From an uncultured Prevotellaceae bacterium (GTDB lineage: Bacteria > Bacteroidota > Bacteroidia > Bacteroidales > Bacteroidaceae): DNA of 16,312 nucleotides. Of this stretch, positions 14,114 to 16,312 are shown one piece after another. The position numbers and the translations under genes were made by a program. The notes beneath the pieces were generated by a model. That model saw only the letters and a program-made list of their open reading frames with translations. It did not search any database and was not told where the DNA came from. Numbering within the stretch: position 1 is the stretch's first letter; each line of letters begins with the position of its first letter. The stretch is taken from positions 1 to 16,312 of the forward strand of contig CADCQC010000133.1 in assembly GCA_902803455.1 (NCBI GenBank). Direction: 5' to 3'.

Positions 14114-15191
14114 TTATCTTCTGATGGCTTTCATGGCCATGGCACTGACGACGGGTTTCATCGCTTGCGGCAGTGACGATGACGACAACAACACTTCTAC
14201 ACAACAGAGTAACTTTGAGAAGTACATGAGCGCTGTCGAGACACAGGTCAAAAACAAAAAGGCCAGCAAAGGCAACAAGAAAGCCCTTTTGCTCGCTGCC
14301 TTCGGTTCTACATGGGAAAACGCCCATAAGACCTTCAAAAGTATCGTGAGTGACTATGAGAGCGATCCTGCCTTCAGAGATTATGATGTTTATTTTGCTT
14401 TCACCTCTGCCAAGTGCATCAACCGCAGCCGCGAGGGTGAGCATTATGCCAGCCAGGACTTCTACGCCCCCAACTTCTGGCTTGAGGCCATCGGCCGTCA
14501 GAAGTATGAGGAGATACGCGTGCAGTCGCTCCATATTATCCCCGGTGAGGAGTTCCTGCGCCTGCGCGACACCTACGTCAAGGATTTCAAGAATAATATC
14601 TATAACGACCTTGATGCCAACTACCTGGATAAGGTGAGAATATTCATTGGCGGTCCGCTGATGATCGAAGAAGAGGATGTAGAGGAAGTGGCCAATGTCC
14701 TTAACCAAGAATTCAGCAAATATGCTCAGGGCGACAATGTGATGGCATTCCTGGGTCACGGAAACCCAGAAAGCAAGAACTATGGTAATGGCAATATCCG
14801 CTACAATCAGTTGGAGGAAGCCCTTCAGGATAAGAATCCCAACTTCTTCGTGGCTACTGTTGACCAGGAGGACAACCTGTTGGACGATCTCTTCACCCGT
14901 ATGCAAGAGCAGAACAAGGTGAAGGAAGGCGCCACCATGACCCTCCATGCCCTGATGTGCATCGCCGGTGACCATGCCCACAACGACATGTCAGGTATTG
15001 AAAACGGCAACGACAGTTGGCGTGAGTTCTTCGTCAACCATGGATTCAAATGCCAGTATGACGGTAAGGACGACAATACCTCCAACAACTGCATTTTGAA
15101 GGGTCTGGGCGATTATCCCTCCATCCGCGCTATCTGGAAGAAGCACACCCGCGAGGCCGCTGAGATGTTCGTAGAGGAAGAGGAAGAATAA
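14097..15191 (+). CDS. cbiK: Exported CbiK-family chelatase lipoprotein (sirohydrochlorin cobaltochelatase-like)
   Basis: Member of the CbiK class II chelatase family, which inserts cobalt or iron into tetrapyrroles. Family marks: LLLAAFGST (64-72), SLHIIPGEEF (144-153) with Glu151/152, FIGGPLM (183-189), FLGHGNPE (218-225) with His221, and LMCIAGDHAHNDMSG (286-300) with His293/295; these cover the His/Glu metal site of CbiK. Unlike the cytoplasmic enzyme it has a lipoprotein signal ending GFIAC (Cys24), followed by GSDDDD, which resembles the surface-export signal of Bacteroidetes lipoproteins. A short insert between Cys319 and Cys332 precedes LKGLG, and the C-terminus is a run of Glu. The start overlaps btuB by 17 bases, so it shares the riboswitch transcript. 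The P. gingivalis IhtB (FetB) hemin-binding lipoprotein is the closest known parallel. Direction (metal removal or insertion) and substrate are not known. Confidence 0.88.
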   Translation: MKNKINYLLMAFMAMALTTGFIACGSDDDDNNTSTQQSNFEKYMSAVETQVKNKKASKGNKKALLLAAFGSTWENAHKTFKSIVSDYESDPAFRDYDVYFAFTSAKCINRSREGEHYASQDFYAPNFWLEAIGRQKYEEIRVQSLHIIPGEEFLRLRDTYVKDFKNNIYNDLDANYLDKVRIFIGGPLMIEEEDVEEVANVLNQEFSKYAQGDNVMAFLGHGNPESKNYGNGNIRYNQLEEALQDKNPNFFVATVDQEDNLLDDLFTRMQEQNKVKEGATMTLHALMCIAGDHAHNDMSGIENGNDSWREFFVNHGFKCQYDGKDDNTSNNCILKGLGDYPSIRAIWKKHTREAAEMFVEEEEE

Positions 15192-15198
15192 TGGTTGT

Positions 15199-15224
15199 TC
15201 TATTAATTCTATATAATTAATAGA
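15199..15224. repeat. Perfect AT-rich inverted repeat between cbiK and the second receptor
   Basis: TCTATTAATT (15199-15208) and AATTAATAGA (15215-15224) are exact reverse complements around a 6-base CTATAT loop. It fills most of the 47-base gap between the two genes. It has no following T-run and so is unlikely to be a strong terminator; an mRNA-processing or stability hairpin, or a protein-binding palindrome, is possible. Confidence 0.6.
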
Positions 15225-15238
15225 TCCCAACTAAAAAG

Positions 15239-16312
15239 ATGATGAAAAAAGGTTCGATGATTCTTATAGTGGCACTCCTGTCATGGAGTGCCGCTTTTTC
15301 ACAAATACACCAAAAACAGCATAGTGACTCGTCGATGACGAGCCGCACATACAATCTGAACCCGATTGTCGTGACTGGTTCCGGTCATCACCAGCGGTTG
15401 AAGTCCACGACCACTCCCGTCCATGTGCTCTCTGCGCAGGAAATCCGTGAACAAGGAATCACGACCTTTGACAATGCCATCACCCGCATGATGCCACAGG
15501 TGTCGATGGCCCCCAACAGCATGGGGTCATTCTTGCGCCTGAACGGTCTCGGCAACAAATATATCCTCATCCTCATCAACGGACAGAAACTCTCGGGCGA
15601 CATCTCCAATAACGTCGACCTTTCCCGGATCAACATGTCACGTGTGAAGCGGATCGAAGTGCTCGACGGTGCTGCCTCTTCACTCTATGGCTCTGATGCC
15701 ATCGCCGGTGTCATCAATATCATTACCGACCAACCTACCAGTACCTTCTTTAACGTCTCCAATGCGACTACCATCAGCGGTCATGGTGTGCTGACAGAGA
15801 GTGTCACCCTTGACATCAACAAAAACGGCTTCGGCTCCTACACCTCTTTCAGCCACGACCGCGCAGACAGTTACCGCAACAACGACCTGGAATATGTGAA
15901 AGGCTCTGAAACCCAAACCCAACAGTCGATAGCCCCCCTCTTCACCGGCTACCGCTCCCATATCCTCGGTCAGACATTCACCTACACCCACGACCAGCGC
16001 TTAGCCCTCAACACCACACTTGACTATTCCTATAAAATCACAGACCGTCCCAATACGGTCTCTGCCAACGACGGCTCGCAGACGGGTTCCGCCACCGCTT
16101 CCGTCCCTGTTGGCGGTACCGATTATGAGATGCGCTACAAAGGTCTGCGTATTTCCTCTGGAGCCATCTACAAATTCAATGCGAAGAACTCTTTACAAGC
16201 CAATTTCACCTTCGACCATTTCCGCTATGGCAAGGAATACGACGTACAGACAAAAGACTATCAGATAGGAGACTATGTTCAGTCGAAGAAACAACGCACG
16301 ATGGACGGTGAA
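15239..16312 (+). CDS. Second TonB-dependent receptor, 3' end outside window
   Basis: Open frame of 358 codons that runs off the window without a stop. The start is ATG at 15239 (or the adjacent ATG at 15242); it opens a signal peptide (KKGSMILIVALLSWSAAFSQ). The TonB-box/plug start NPIVVTGSG (41-49) is followed by LRLNGLGNKYILILINGQKL (99-118), SRVKRIEVLDGAASSLYGSD and AIAGVINIIT, then alternating barrel strands. The plug closely parallels that of the btuB product 3.3 kb upstream (shared NGLGN-YILIL and GAAS-LYGSDAIAGVINIIT), so the two may be paralogues. It follows cbiK by 47 bases in the same direction and probably belongs to the riboswitch-controlled operon. The receptor-chelatase-receptor order suggests a tetrapyrrole or metal substrate, but the ligand cannot be read from the sequence. 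Confidence 0.88.
   Translation, partial: MMKKGSMILIVALLSWSAAFSQIHQKQHSDSSMTSRTYNLNPIVVTGSGHHQRLKSTTTPVHVLSAQEIREQGITTFDNAITRMMPQVSMAPNSMGSFLRLNGLGNKYILILINGQKLSGDISNNVDLSRINMSRVKRIEVLDGAASSLYGSDAIAGVINIITDQPTSTFFNVSNATTISGHGVLTESVTLDINKNGFGSYTSFSHDRADSYRNNDLEYVKGSETQTQQSIAPLFTGYRSHILGQTFTYTHDQRLALNTTLDYSYKITDRPNTVSANDGSQTGSATASVPVGGTDYEMRYKGLRISSGAIYKFNAKNSLQANFTFDHFRYGKEYDVQTKDYQIGDYVQSKKQRTMDGE

Noticed and set aside
14055..14981. Minus-strand open frame of 308 codons antisense to the chelatase gene
   Set aside because: Its hydrophobic translation is what the complement of an acidic, Lys-rich gene gives. The plus-strand frame has the CbiK motifs and a lipoprotein signal, so the antisense frame is a shadow.

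Overview
The window looks like chromosomal DNA from a member of the Bacteroidales, most likely a Prevotella-type organism. The evidence is the TAnnTTTG -7 promoter elements (a textbook TTTG-N20-TACTTTTG at 1210-1241), the lack of strong Shine-Dalgarno sequences, two lipoproteins with an acidic run after the lipid-anchored cysteine, and TonB-dependent receptors carrying the EVVVTG/IVVTGSG start. The genus call is an inference. No mobile element, CRISPR, tRNA or rRNA is visible.

Layout. (1) 1-1170: 3' part of a dihydrolipoamide dehydrogenase gene. (2) 1210-2071: a strong promoter, a roughly 215-nt structured leader and riboflavin synthase (ribE). (3) 2165-2692, minus strand: an isolated alpha-ribazole phosphatase (cobC). 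(4) 3039-5920: a lipoprotein 5'-nucleotidase followed by guanine deaminase, a purine salvage/catabolism pair. A hairpin terminator at 5923-5956 follows. (5) 5959-11707, minus strand: a tightly overlapping cobalamin operon, in transcription order cbiA, cobQ/cbiP, cobD-like aminotransferase/decarboxylase, cbiB and cobT. (6) 11708-11995: divergent control region with two -7 elements and a clear cobalamin riboswitch on the plus strand. (7) 11996-16312, plus strand: a BtuB-type TonB-dependent receptor, a CbiK-family metallochelatase exported as a lipoprotein, and a second TonB-dependent receptor that runs off the window.

How it fits together. The minus-strand operon amidates the corrin ring, adds the aminopropanol arm and activates the lower-ligand base. 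The plus-strand operon lies behind a B12 riboswitch and should import corrinoids or a related metallo-tetrapyrrole across the outer membrane. The odd partner is the chelatase. In cobalamin synthesis CbiK is cytoplasmic, but here it has a lipoprotein signal peptide and a surface-export-like SDDDD motif, and it sits between two receptors. That recalls the heme-linked IhtA/IhtB arrangement of Porphyromonas gingivalis, but under B12 control.

The other signal that named families do not explain is the ribE leader. It has a long-range 11-bp closing helix, a mutually exclusive alternative helix and a U-tract, yet none of the FMN riboswitch signature motifs. It could be an undescribed regulatory RNA.
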